DNA of 24,405 nt from FEN-1350 sp964643355 (GCA_964643355.1 CAZXPW010000055.1:1-24405), one strand, 5' to 3'. Shown: positions 6,723 through 14,526, counted from the first letter of the stretch. Notes: a model not told the origin generated them from the letters alone. A program made the numbers and translations.

Positions 6723-7532
6723 TTATTCTTTCTGATTTCTCGTATTACTATGTGGGAAATAAGGGTCTATCGGTATTTTTCCTAATTCAATGAGGAAATT
6801 GCTCACGCGTTCACAAACCAAGTCCAGATAGGCCTTTCCCGCTTGGGCCGTTGCCCCTGTCGGTTCGCCCGCAGCACAGTGATCGTTGAGCCGGGCAAAG
6901 CTTCGACTGGTTGTTACCCACCCCTTTCGCAACGCTTCAAAGCGAAACGGCCGAACCTTACCTTCTCCGGCCTGTCCCTCCTCCACCCACTGCGGGAACA
7001 GTTCCAGACCCACCGAAGTCTCCATCTGGCCGGCATGGTCATCGGGCAAACTAAAAAATTCGCCATAGCGATCTTTGCCCACCGTCCACCAGTTGCACAC
7101 GAATACGAACACATCCAGATCGCACTGAATCTGACGAACCAGAGGCGTAAAATCGTTTCCCCCGTGACCGTTGAGGATCACGATTTTGCGAATCCCGTGC
7201 CGCCGCAGCGACACAATCACCTCTCGAACCATCGCATTCAGCGTTGCCTGCGACACATGGATCGCCATGGGAAAATCAAGCTGATTGCAATCGACTCCAA
7301 ACGGGATCGTTGGAAGGCAGATGATATTCGGACTGTCCTTCCATGCCGTTTCGCAGCATCTTCGTGCAACATGAGTCGTATGCAAATAATCCTGTCCCTC
7401 CGGCAGGTGAAGGTTGTGCGCCTCGATCGCCGCCGTCGGAATCACGGCCACCTCATATGTACGCTGTCGGATTCGGTGCAGATTCGTCTGTGTCAAATCC
7501 CATTCGGCAATCGTCGTTTGTCCTTGACTCAT
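6723..7532 (-). CDS. Creatininase-family metal-dependent amidohydrolase
   Basis: A 269-residue protein of the creatininase/MftE family. The expected metal ligands are visible: Glu37 and His39 in AAIEAHNLHLPEGQD, Asp48 in the same block, His123 in NGHGGN (121-126) and Glu171 in HAGQMET. These bind two metals (Zn or Mn) for hydrolysis of a cyclic or linear amide. Families with this fold include creatininase, ArfB (formamide hydrolysis in deazaflavin/riboflavin synthesis) and mycofactocin peptidase MftE; no neighbouring gene points to any of them, so the substrate is open. Length fits the family. ATG at 7532 is preceded by GGGAG at 8 nt. It is the first gene of a probable creatininase-AraC-serpin-like transcript. 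Confidence 0.88.
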   Translation of the reverse strand: MSQGQTTIAEWDLTQTNLHRIRQRTYEVAVIPTAAIEAHNLHLPEGQDYLHTTHVARRCCETAWKDSPNIICLPTIPFGVDCNQLDFPMAIHVSQATLNAMVREVIVSLRRHGIRKIVILNGHGGNDFTPLVRQIQCDLDVFVFVCNWWTVGKDRYGEFFSLPDDHAGQMETSVGLELFPQWVEEGQAGEGKVRPFRFEALRKGWVTTSRSFARLNDHCAAGEPTGATAQAGKAYLDLVCERVSNFLIELGKIPIDPYFPHSNTRNQKE

Positions 7533-7683
7533 TCGGATTCTCCCAATTCAAATCAATTCCTGACTGGATTGTACTCGTCATGGGCAGATCGGACAAGCGC
7601 GCAAATTATCGGTTTTGGGGATCACGCCCTTTTCCCCTGATCGATACGAAGGTAAAATGATGGAGTCAAACGGAAAGGAACAA

Positions 7684-8853
7684 ATGAATTTCAGAATTCC
7701 CATCCTGTTTATGGGTTTGACCGTCGCGTTCGTCGCCGACGGCTGTCGAAAGTCCGCCCCAACCCCCGTCGATCAGGTATCCACTCCGCCGGTGTCCTTT
7801 GGTGCGGCCGATTGGCCGATCTTCCGCGGCGATCCGGCCATGACCGGAGTAGCCGCAGGCGCCTTCCCGGACAGGTTTGTTCTGGTCTGGAAATACAACA
7901 CCGGCGATGTCATCAAGTCCTCCCCCGTCGTTGCCGACGGCCGCGTCTTTGTCGGCTCGCAGGACAAAAAACTGTACGCTGTTTCGCTGGACGACGGCAA
8001 ACCCCTCTGGAATTTTGCCACCAAAGACGCCATCGAGGCCTCGCCCTCCGTCGCCGACGGCCTGGTCTTCGTGGGTTCCGACGACAGCTTCCTCTATGCC
8101 TTGGATGCCGCGTCAGGATCGCTGAAATGGTCCTTCGAGACTGGCAACAAGATCATCGGCTCGGTCAATCCGGTCCGTTCTGCCGACGGCAAACGCATCC
8201 TGGTTTTTGGCAGTTACGACAACAACATCTACGCCCTCGACGCCGCCGGCGGCGAGATCTGGAAATATGAAACCGGCAGTTATGTCAACGGCGCGCCCGC
8301 CGTGGATGCGGGCCTTGTGGTCGCGGGCGGGTGCGACGCGCGACTCCACATCGTGAACCTTGCCGATGGAAAATCTCCCGCCAAGATTGACCTGGGCGCC
8401 TATGTCGCATCCAGCGCCGCCATGTCGGCCGGCCGTGCCTGGCTGGGCAATTACGACGGCATGATCTTCTGCGCCGACCTGACCGCCGGCACGATCCTCT
8501 GGAAACAACAGCCCTCCCAAGCCCCAATCCTTACCAGTCCCGCCGTTTTCGAAAACCGCATCGTGTTCGGATCCGACGACAAGAATCTCTACTGCCTCGA
8601 CGCCTCCGACGGAAAACAACTCTGGAAATTCGCCGCCGCCGGCGAGATCCAAAGCTCGCCGGTGATCTGCGGCGACAAGGTTCTCTTCGCCTCCTCGGAC
8701 GGTCGCATCTATCTGCTGCGGTTCTCGAACGGCTCGCAGATCTGGTCCTATGAAATCGGATCCCCGATCACCGCCAGTCCAGCCGTTGCCGCCAACCGCC
8801 TCCTCGTCGCCGCCGAAGACGGATGGATTTACGCCTTCGCCGGAAAACCATAA
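7684..8853 (+). CDS. PQQ-like beta-propeller lipoprotein
   Basis: A 389-residue protein. The N-terminus is a signal peptide ending VADGC (Cys21), an acceptable though non-ideal lipobox, so it is probably an envelope lipoprotein. The rest is a repeated beta-propeller: each blade shows a 'SPVVADGRVFVGSQDKKLYAVSL' pattern followed by DGK-x-L-W, seen about eight times. BamB and PQQ dehydrogenases use this fold; no PQQ-site or enzyme residues are apparent, so a scaffolding or binding role is more likely than catalysis. ATG at 7684 with AAGGA upstream places the signal peptide at the N-terminus; ATG at 7657 (AAGG upstream) is an alternative. It is divergent from the creatininase-family gene and convergent with the sigma-factor gene. 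Confidence 0.88.
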   Translation: MNFRIPILFMGLTVAFVADGCRKSAPTPVDQVSTPPVSFGAADWPIFRGDPAMTGVAAGAFPDRFVLVWKYNTGDVIKSSPVVADGRVFVGSQDKKLYAVSLDDGKPLWNFATKDAIEASPSVADGLVFVGSDDSFLYALDAASGSLKWSFETGNKIIGSVNPVRSADGKRILVFGSYDNNIYALDAAGGEIWKYETGSYVNGAPAVDAGLVVAGGCDARLHIVNLADGKSPAKIDLGAYVASSAAMSAGRAWLGNYDGMIFCADLTAGTILWKQQPSQAPILTSPAVFENRIVFGSDDKNLYCLDASDGKQLWKFAAAGEIQSSPVICGDKVLFASSDGRIYLLRFSNGSQIWSYEIGSPITASPAVAANRLLVAAEDGWIYAFAGKP

Positions 8854-8920
8854 GAATCGAAAAACATTTCGCGGAAATCCGAAAATATGCCTTTCGCACC
8901 CTTCGTAATCGCCTGGCGGG

Positions 8921-10543
8921 TTACCCCAGGATCTGGTCAAACTGTTCCGGACTCAGGCTGTGCCGCAGTTTCTGCAGCGCCAGCAGCTCGATTTGACGGA
9001 CGCGCTCTTTGCTCAGGCCCAGTTCGTCGCCGATCTCCTTGAGCGTAAGGGCCTTGCGTCGGGGTCCCGTCTCACCCAGCGCGAAATGCTGGCGGACAAT
9101 ATATTGCTCTCTCTCATCCAGATTGTCGTGAATTACCTGTTCCAGACTCTGCTGGGCCCGTTCAATCGACTCGATATCCACCTCTGGAATCCGAAGGTCT
9201 TGCTCGACCTGGGACATGTCGGCCCCCACCGTGCGCTCCGGTCGCGCCGCCTGTGCGGGAATCTGCCGCGCGAAATCCTTGACGATCGCCCAGGCCGCAT
9301 ATGTGCTGAACCGATACCCTCGCGTATAATCGAATTTTTCCACCGCGTGCATCAGAGCCAGATTCCCCTCCCCCACCAGGTCCGCCATCGTCGCTCCGGC
9401 GCCGGAGTGCTTGCCCGCAATGCTTACCACAAGCCCCAGATTGGATTCGATCAGAAACGCCTGAATTTCGTCGGCCTGGCGAGCATGCGATTCGATGCGA
9501 TCCAGCGTCTCGCTGGCCGGACTGGCCGAACCGATGCTCTGGATTTCCCGCGAGGCCAGGTATTTCAGGTAATTATAGCGGCGAAACAGACAGATTTCCT
9601 GGTCCCGTGTCAGGATTCCCGGTCCCGCCGGCACGCACACGCTGCGCCAGTCGCCCTCCAGAATGGTTCGTTCGGCGTTTGCCGCCGAAAATTCGGGGCT
9701 GTCGATATAACTGAAATTCCGCGACTGAAGCTCACGCGCCCGCCGCTTGTTCAGAATCCGATAGATCGAGCTGCGGCTGCGTCCGAATTTCTCCATCAAC
9801 TGAACGACCGGCGTTCCCTGCCGAAACAGTCGATAGAGGTGAGCGGCCTCTTTAATCCCGACCGTCGGCTTGCGAAACGAAAACACCGGATCCTGCGGAT
9901 TCCGTTCCTGCAAATTCTTGAGCGTGTACCGAATGGTTTCGCGACATCGGCCCGTTTTGTCGGCGATCGCCTGGATCAGCCGGGTCTGTGTTCGCACCCC
10001 TGCCAGCGACAGGGTCCGCGCCAACTCGAGGATCTGATCCCGCTGAGATGAATTCAAACGCGTAAATCGTTTGCTCCGCCGTGCCTCCGGGTGGCCGCGA
10101 AGAAACCGGCCCAGCGTGGATTGCGGATATCCCAGCCGTTTTTGTCCATCCGGATAGAGAAACATCCTCCCCACCAAACCCAGATGTCGCCATCGCTGGA
10201 GCGTCTTTCGAGTTACCTGAAATTGTTCCGTCAACTCCTCCGTCGCATAAACCTTTTGTCCGGCGTCTTTTACGGGGATCGGAACCTTGCAACTGACTTT
10301 GTAGATGAAAACCCCCAAATCGTTAAACAATTGTTCACTGCTGATCAACGGTTCAGCTTCTTCGATCTTGGGCCGATACCCGGTGATTTTGAAACAGATA
10401 AAGTCATAGGGATATGCGTTCCCCGGTTCAATAATCGTCAACAAATCTTCGGCTGCTTCCACCTGCTTGAGCTTCTGAAGCCGGGGAGCATAGCGAAGTT
10501 CCTGATACAACTGTTCCAGCCGTGAATTCGAAAATCGGATCAT
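8921..10543 (-). CDS. Sigma-70-family factor with three N-terminal HTH modules
   Basis: A 540-residue protein. Region 2 is clear: NLGLVVSIAGKHSGAGATM (368-386), DLVGEGNLALMHAVEKFDY (388-406), RGYRFSTYAAWAI (408-420). Region 4 is LTLKEIGDELGLSKERVRQIE (499-519). A region 1.2-like helix starts at LTRDQEICLFRRYNYLKYLA (311-330). Region 3 is short (about 430-475) and the usual WWIRQAI-type 2.4 sequence is AAWAIVKDF, so promoter preference may differ. Before these are three HTH-like units: MerR-like EELTEQFQVTRKTLQRW (102-118), ADKTGRCRETIRYTLKNL (194-211) and MEKFGRSRSSIYRILNKR (250-267). It would direct RNA polymerase to a set of promoters and bind DNA through the N-terminal part. The ATG at 10543 is set by the promoter at 10557-10585; longer readings (to 10804) lie across promoter and terminator. 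Confidence 0.85.
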   Translation of the reverse strand: MIRFSNSRLEQLYQELRYAPRLQKLKQVEAAEDLLTIIEPGNAYPYDFICFKITGYRPKIEEAEPLISSEQLFNDLGVFIYKVSCKVPIPVKDAGQKVYATEELTEQFQVTRKTLQRWRHLGLVGRMFLYPDGQKRLGYPQSTLGRFLRGHPEARRSKRFTRLNSSQRDQILELARTLSLAGVRTQTRLIQAIADKTGRCRETIRYTLKNLQERNPQDPVFSFRKPTVGIKEAAHLYRLFRQGTPVVQLMEKFGRSRSSIYRILNKRRARELQSRNFSYIDSPEFSAANAERTILEGDWRSVCVPAGPGILTRDQEICLFRRYNYLKYLASREIQSIGSASPASETLDRIESHARQADEIQAFLIESNLGLVVSIAGKHSGAGATMADLVGEGNLALMHAVEKFDYTRGYRFSTYAAWAIVKDFARQIPAQAARPERTVGADMSQVEQDLRIPEVDIESIERAQQSLEQVIHDNLDEREQYIVRQHFALGETGPRRKALTLKEIGDELGLSKERVRQIELLALQKLRHSLSPEQFDQILG

Positions 10544-10556
10544 ATTCGTCAAGACA

Positions 10557-10585
10557 ATTATACCCGATTTTATAAGCAATATCAA
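10557..10585 (-). promoter_or_regulatory. Sigma-70 promoter giving a near-leaderless sigma-factor mRNA
   Basis: Minus strand: -35 TTGATA (10580-10585), 17 bp, -10 TATAAT (10557-10562). The expected start (10549-10550) is only 6-7 nt before the ATG at 10543, leaving no room for a Shine-Dalgarno sequence. Confidence 0.7.
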
Positions 10586-11239
10586 GAGTTGTGAACCGAA
10601 TTTCCCAAATCCCCAAATGTCGCTATCGCCTCCCGGACCACCTCTTGAAAATAGGTTCAACGCTGGAGTTTCCAACCCAAGATATTCGTCACAGGAACAG
10701 GTTCGAGGGGTTGCCCCTGATCTATTCGCGCAAACAAAAGGGAGAGCCATACGCCCTGTGGCTCTCCCGGTACGGATGCGGCCCATTTCGTTGGTCTTAG
10801 CCAATCCTCGTCGTGCCGGCCGGAATACGATCTGCCGTGCAAGTTGGACCAGTTCAAGGCACTCGTCTGGTTGGCTACCATGGCCGGACAGGTCATTAAC
10901 GAGGGCCGCATGTCTGCAAGGATAAAGAGCTTCCGACAGTCTGCCGGATTGCCCACCCGCGGAAATATCTGGGGCTGTCCGCGAATGGAATCAAGAAGGA
11001 AGAAAGGTCAATTATTCGGTTGTCAATAGCCGGCCGGCAATTCGCTTGTCTTTACGATGCCGTGTTTCAGTGTTGTGCTTCGTCTTTTTACCGGCTTGGC
11101 TGTCCACGCGATATATCGTCCGGTCAGGCAAATTCGCTTTAGTTTTTTTCGGTTTTTTCCCAACCCCCTCAAAATCCAGCCGCGCACATGCTTGAAGTGG
11201 ACGATTATCGGCCGTTGACAAAAAGATTCTTCAAATCGG
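10586..11239. other. Gene-poor stretch upstream of the sigma-factor promoter
   Basis: About 650 nt with no supported protein gene on either strand. It holds a minus-strand terminator (10740-10768) and a short GGGG/CCCC hairpin near 10707-10717. A lysine-rich frame (11012-11221, minus) has only a TTG start and a weak SD. The stretch 10769-11010 has several short GC-rich inverted repeats and lies between the small membrane protein gene and the terminator, so it might be its 3' untranslated part or a small RNA; no known RNA family was recognised. Confidence 0.5.
10729..10768 (-). terminator. Rho-independent terminator, minus strand
   Basis: Perfect 10 bp stem GGGAGAGCCA (10740-10749) / TGGCTCTCCC (10759-10768) with a 9 nt loop, followed on the minus strand by TTTTGTTTGCG. 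It can only end a leftward transcript that begins to the right, most simply the one carrying the 42-residue membrane protein (11240-11368) and whatever lies in the next 470 nt. Confidence 0.75.
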
Positions 11240-11368
11240 TTAGGGCAACCACCACTTGCGCTTCTTGGTCCCCGAGGATTTTTTCGGCCGCGACAATACA
11301 AAGAACACCAGTACGGCCACAATCACCACAACCATCACTTCTTGCGGACTGAATAACACACCCAGCAC
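11240..11368 (-). CDS. 42-residue single-pass membrane protein
   Basis: GTG at 11368 with GGAG 6 nt upstream opens a 42-residue frame ending at TAA 11240. The protein has a short N-terminus (VLGVLFSPQE), one membrane helix (about 11-25, rich in Val/Leu/Phe) and a basic tail (RPKKSSGTKKRKWW), giving an N-out/C-in orientation by the positive-inside rule. The PQE-then-hydrophobic layout is reminiscent of TatA/TatE N-termini, but the glycine hinge and amphipathic helix are missing, so I do not call it Tat. A plausible promoter lies at 11451-11479. It is divergent from the tandem MBL gene. Function unknown. Confidence 0.6.
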   Translation of the reverse strand: MLGVLFSPQEVMVVVIVAVLVFFVLSRPKKSSGTKKRKWWLP

Positions 11369-11409
11369 GACACTCTCCTGTGCGCCCTTTGGCGCGGCGA
11401 TTCTTTCTC

Positions 11410-11438
11410 TTGCGATCGAGCGACAATTTCTCTACAAT
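11410..11438 (+). promoter_or_regulatory. Promoter of the tandem MBL gene
   Basis: Plus strand: -35 TTGCGA (11410-11415), 17 bp, -10 TACAAT (11433-11438). Start expected near 11445, then GGAGG (11463-11467) before the ATG at 11479. Confidence 0.5.
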
Positions 11439-11450
11439 CCAGCGTCAGAC

Positions 11451-11479
11451 AGTATAGCCGTCGGAGGTGTACTTGACCA
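11451..11479 (-). promoter_or_regulatory. Possible promoter of the 42-residue membrane protein
   Basis: Minus strand: -35 TGGTCA (11474-11479, 4/6), 17 bp, -10 TATACT (11451-11456, 5/6), start near 11444. It lies over the RBS and start codon of the divergent MBL gene, so the two transcription starts are almost adjacent. Confidence 0.4.
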
Positions 11480-13419
11480 TGAAGAAAATGCAAATCGCGA
11501 TTGTTTCTGCCACCCTGTCGATAGCGGCAATCCTTTGTCTCCCGGCGGCCGCCGAACCGGTTAAGATCCTCGACCTTGGCGACGGTAAGGCCGTTTATCG
11601 CTGGCAGGGTTCGTGTGCCGTCTATGGGATTGTTGATGGCGACTCGGCCCTGGTCATTGATGCCGGAAACACGCATGTCACAAAAGACTTGAAAGACGCG
11701 AGCGTCCAATGCATCGACTGGGTCCTCTTTACCCATCATCATCGCGATCAGACTTGGTTGTATGGGCAGTGCAAAACAACCGAGACGAAACTCGCCGCAC
11801 CCCAAGATGAACGGGACCTGTTCGAAAAACCGATGGATTTTCGCAAGACGATGCCCTCGCTGGGCGATCGTTTCAGCGTCTATGGCGCCAGTTTCGTCCG
11901 CCCGTGGATAAAACCGATTCCTCTGGACCGCACGCTTAAGCCAAGTGAGGTCCTCGAATGGCACAACCTGCAATTGCGCTGCATCGACTCCCGTGGCCAC
12001 AGCCCCGGCGCGCTGAGTTATGCCGTGCAATCCGGCGATCAACGCATTGTCTTCAGCGGCGACACGATGCGCGACGGTTCGCAATGGGTCACCTGGTTCG
12101 ACAGCGAATGGGACTATGGTTACGGCGAAGGACTCAAGGCATTGATCGAATCCGTCGGTCGCCTGATCAACGAAAAACCGACGATCCTCCTGCCGTCGCA
12201 TGGGCCGATTATTGATAAAGACCCCCTCGGCCAACTGACCACCTACAAACAGCGGCTCGAAAAACTCCTCAAGCTCTATGTCCGCGGTTACGGGATCGGC
12301 ACCACCGCCCCAGACGAACAGGACCTGGTCTCCAAACCAACGGCCGTCGAAGACATCGGCCAGGTCCTGCCGCATTTGTACAAGTTCAAGAAGCACAACG
12401 ATTGGCCCAATTTCGGCATCCTGATCGCCGACACCGGTCGGGCTCTGGTCATCGACGCCGGCGTCGGCAAGGATCGGCTCGAAAAAACGCTCAACCAGAT
12501 GAAGGAAAAATTCGGCCTTACGACCCTCGATGCGGTCCTGGTTACCCACATGCACGGCGACCATGTCACCGACGCCCTCTACCTCCGCGACACCTGGGGC
12601 GCCAAGTTGTGGACGCTGGACCGTGTCGCCAAAATCTGCGCCAATCCGCAGGACTACGACTATGCCGCGATGGTCTGTGCCTACGGCGGCATCGACAAAG
12701 TGCCCTTCGACCGCGGCTTTGCCGACGGCGAATCGTTCGAGTGGGAAGGGTACAAGTTCACGATTGACTGGATGCCCGGCCAGACGGAGTTCGGCTGCTG
12801 CATCCAGGGCAAAATCGACGGCAAGCTGGTCGCCTTCACCGGCGACAACCTGTTCGGCAATCCCGCCGACCCGTCGCAGAACGGCCACGAGGCCGTCGTC
12901 GCCCGCAACAGCGCGATCTTCGAGGAAGGGTACATCCTCGGCGCCGATTACCTCAAAAAGCTCAATCCCGACATTATCGTCGCCGGCCACTCATGGGTGA
13001 TGGACAAACCCGCGGGGATGATCGAGCGATTCGCGGCATGGGCCCGCGAGATTCGCGACCACTATCAGCTTCTCTGCGGCGACGAGGATTACCGCTGGAG
13101 CTACGACCCCTACTGGGTCCGCGCCGAACCGTATCGCGTCAAACTCGAACCAGGCAAAGAAACCCAGTTTGATCTGGTGATCCGCAACTTCGAAAAGAAG
13201 CCAACAGATTTTGCGATCCGTATTCTTGGGCTTGATTCCCAGGAAATTGAATCCTGGGATTTCCACCTTAAGGTGAAACCCGAATCAACAGTCCGAATAC
13301 CCCGAACAGTCACTGCTTCCCCGACCCTGAAAGAACCTCAAATCGTCTGCTTTGACATCACCCGCGATGGCCAGCATCTCGGCCCTCTCTTCGACATGAT
13401 CGTCTATCCAGCAAAGTAA
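11479..13419 (+). CDS. Exported tandem metallo-beta-lactamase-fold protein
   Basis: A 646-residue protein with a Sec signal peptide (cleavage likely after LPAAA, residue 25), two consecutive MBL-fold domains and a C-terminal beta domain (about 545-646). Domain 1 (about 30-265) has THHHRDQ (85-91, the final His of HxHxDH replaced by Gln91), GHSPG with His174, SGD with Asp195 and SHG with His241. Domain 2 (about 295-540) has a perfect THMHGDH (356-362), but PGQTEFG where Gln435 replaces the fourth His, plus TGDN with Asp456 and AGHSW with His504. MBL-fold enzymes hydrolyse varied esters, phosphoesters or lactams; two domains in one exported chain are uncommon. Start ATG 11479 has GGAGG 11 nt upstream; ATG 11488 is also possible. 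Substrate unknown. Confidence 0.88.
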   Translation: MKKMQIAIVSATLSIAAILCLPAAAEPVKILDLGDGKAVYRWQGSCAVYGIVDGDSALVIDAGNTHVTKDLKDASVQCIDWVLFTHHHRDQTWLYGQCKTTETKLAAPQDERDLFEKPMDFRKTMPSLGDRFSVYGASFVRPWIKPIPLDRTLKPSEVLEWHNLQLRCIDSRGHSPGALSYAVQSGDQRIVFSGDTMRDGSQWVTWFDSEWDYGYGEGLKALIESVGRLINEKPTILLPSHGPIIDKDPLGQLTTYKQRLEKLLKLYVRGYGIGTTAPDEQDLVSKPTAVEDIGQVLPHLYKFKKHNDWPNFGILIADTGRALVIDAGVGKDRLEKTLNQMKEKFGLTTLDAVLVTHMHGDHVTDALYLRDTWGAKLWTLDRVAKICANPQDYDYAAMVCAYGGIDKVPFDRGFADGESFEWEGYKFTIDWMPGQTEFGCCIQGKIDGKLVAFTGDNLFGNPADPSQNGHEAVVARNSAIFEEGYILGADYLKKLNPDIIVAGHSWVMDKPAGMIERFAAWAREIRDHYQLLCGDEDYRWSYDPYWVRAEPYRVKLEPGKETQFDLVIRNFEKKPTDFAIRILGLDSQEIESWDFHLKVKPESTVRIPRTVTASPTLKEPQIVCFDITRDGQHLGPLFDMIVYPAK

Positions 13420-13477
13420 ATCTGTAGAATGGGTTCGCCGTTGTAACATACCGATGTTGTTGGCGATTCATTGAACA

Positions 13478-13507
13478 ATCCGTAAAATCTGCGGATCCTT
13501 TTATTTC
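13478..13507 (+). terminator. Weak putative terminator after the tandem MBL gene
   Basis: A 5 bp stem ATCCG (13478-13482) / CGGAT (13492-13496) followed by CCTTTTATTT. The stem is short, so it is only a candidate for ending the MBL transcript before the convergent oxidoreductase gene. Confidence 0.3.
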
Positions 13508-13527
13508 CAGCAACGAGCAACTTGGAA

Positions 13528-14526
13528 TTATCCCAAATCGTTGGTCAGGACGATCTTGCCGATCGCCTTGCCGGATTCGAGCTTTCGGTGGACATCGGCA
13601 ACATCGCTGAACGGAAAGATATTTTCATCAAGCACCGGCCGAATTCGGCCATCGTCCACCAGCCCCGCGATCCGCCGCAGAATCTCGCCATGATGCGCCC
13701 GTCCCCGGCCGGTCAGCAACGGTAACAACATAAAAACAATATGCAGCGACAATCCCTTGCTGTGTGCCGTCGTCAGGTCGTGCGTGCCTCGCGCGGCGAT
13801 ACAGACCACCCGACCACCTGCCCGGGCCGCCTGAAAACTGGCCGCAAGATTGGCTCCACCGACGGTATCAAAGACCACATCGAAGCCCGTCCCGCCTGTA
13901 TGTTCCCGCACATACTCCTCGACCGTCTGTTTTTTGTAGTCGATCGCGACATCGGCCCCCAGCGACTGGGCCAGTCGGCCCTTTTCTTCCGATGACACCG
14001 TCGTGTAAACTTTTGCCCCGCAGGCCTTTGCGATCTGAATCGCGATATGCCCCACGCCGCCCGCTCCGGCGTGGACCAGAACCGTCTCGCCCGGCCGGAC
14101 ATTCGCCCGATCCACCAGCGCCTCCCATGCCGTGATCGCCACCAGCGGCAGTGCCGCCGACTCAGCAAAATTCAGTGTCGTTGGTTTCGCCGCGACAAAA
14201 TCGGCGTCGGCCGGCATGAACTCCGCCAGAGCCCCAGGATATTCCTTGAATCCGCCGCCGCAGGCATACACCTCGTCGCCCGGCGAAAATCCTTCCACTC
14301 CCGGCCCGACCGCCTCCACGATCCCCGCGACATCGCCGTGTAAAACCGCCGGAAACGCCGGTGCGATCGCCGGTACCATTCCGCTGCGGACCTTGACATC
14401 GATCGGATTGACACTCGAGGCCCGCACGCGAATCAGTACATGCCCCGCCCGAACCTCCGGCTTGGGCCGCTCGTCCAGTGTAAACACATCCGCCGCACCG
14501 AATTGTCGAATGACCATCGCCTTCAT
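13528..14526 (-). CDS. Zinc-independent quinone oxidoreductase-like medium-chain reductase
   Basis: A 332-residue medium-chain dehydrogenase/reductase. The N-terminal GroES-like part has VNPIDVKVRSG and HGDVAGIVEAVGPGV, typical of zeta-crystallin/quinone oxidoreductases; the catalytic and structural zinc Cys ligands of alcohol dehydrogenases are absent. The Rossmann NADPH loop AGAGGVG is at 153-159. Such enzymes reduce quinones or activated enones with NADPH; the natural substrate cannot be told. ATG at 14526 overlaps the stop of yjbQ (ATGA, 14523-14526), so it is translationally coupled and is the last gene of the rsfS operon. Confidence 0.9.
   Translation of the reverse strand: MKAMVIRQFGAADVFTLDERPKPEVRAGHVLIRVRASSVNPIDVKVRSGMVPAIAPAFPAVLHGDVAGIVEAVGPGVEGFSPGDEVYACGGGFKEYPGALAEFMPADADFVAAKPTTLNFAESAALPLVAITAWEALVDRANVRPGETVLVHAGAGGVGHIAIQIAKACGAKVYTTVSSEEKGRLAQSLGADVAIDYKKQTVEEYVREHTGGTGFDVVFDTVGGANLAASFQAARAGGRVVCIAARGTHDLTTAHSKGLSLHIVFMLLPLLTGRGRAHHGEILRRIAGLVDDGRIRPVLDENIFPFSDVADVHRKLESGKAIGKIVLTNDLG

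Noticed and set aside
10544..10804. N-terminal extension of the sigma factor to 10804
   Set aside because: It would run across the promoter at 10557-10585 and the terminator at 10740-10768, and the added residues look random.
10657..10956. 99-residue minus frame, and overlapping plus frames at 10617-10925 and 10844-11029
   Set aside because: They run across the terminator at 10729-10768 or lack a start with SD; no recognisable motifs.
11012..11221. Lysine-rich 69-residue frame on the minus strand
   Set aside because: Only a TTG start without SD and no ATG or supported GTG inside; composition is driven by AAA/AAG runs. It may be part of an untranslated RNA.
11335..12990. 551-residue open frame on the minus strand
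   Set aside because: It is the antisense shadow of the tandem MBL gene, whose signal peptide and metal motifs are clear on the plus strand.
13420..13527. Possible small gene between the MBL and oxidoreductase genes
   Set aside because: No open frame with an RBS; only a weak terminator-like hairpin.
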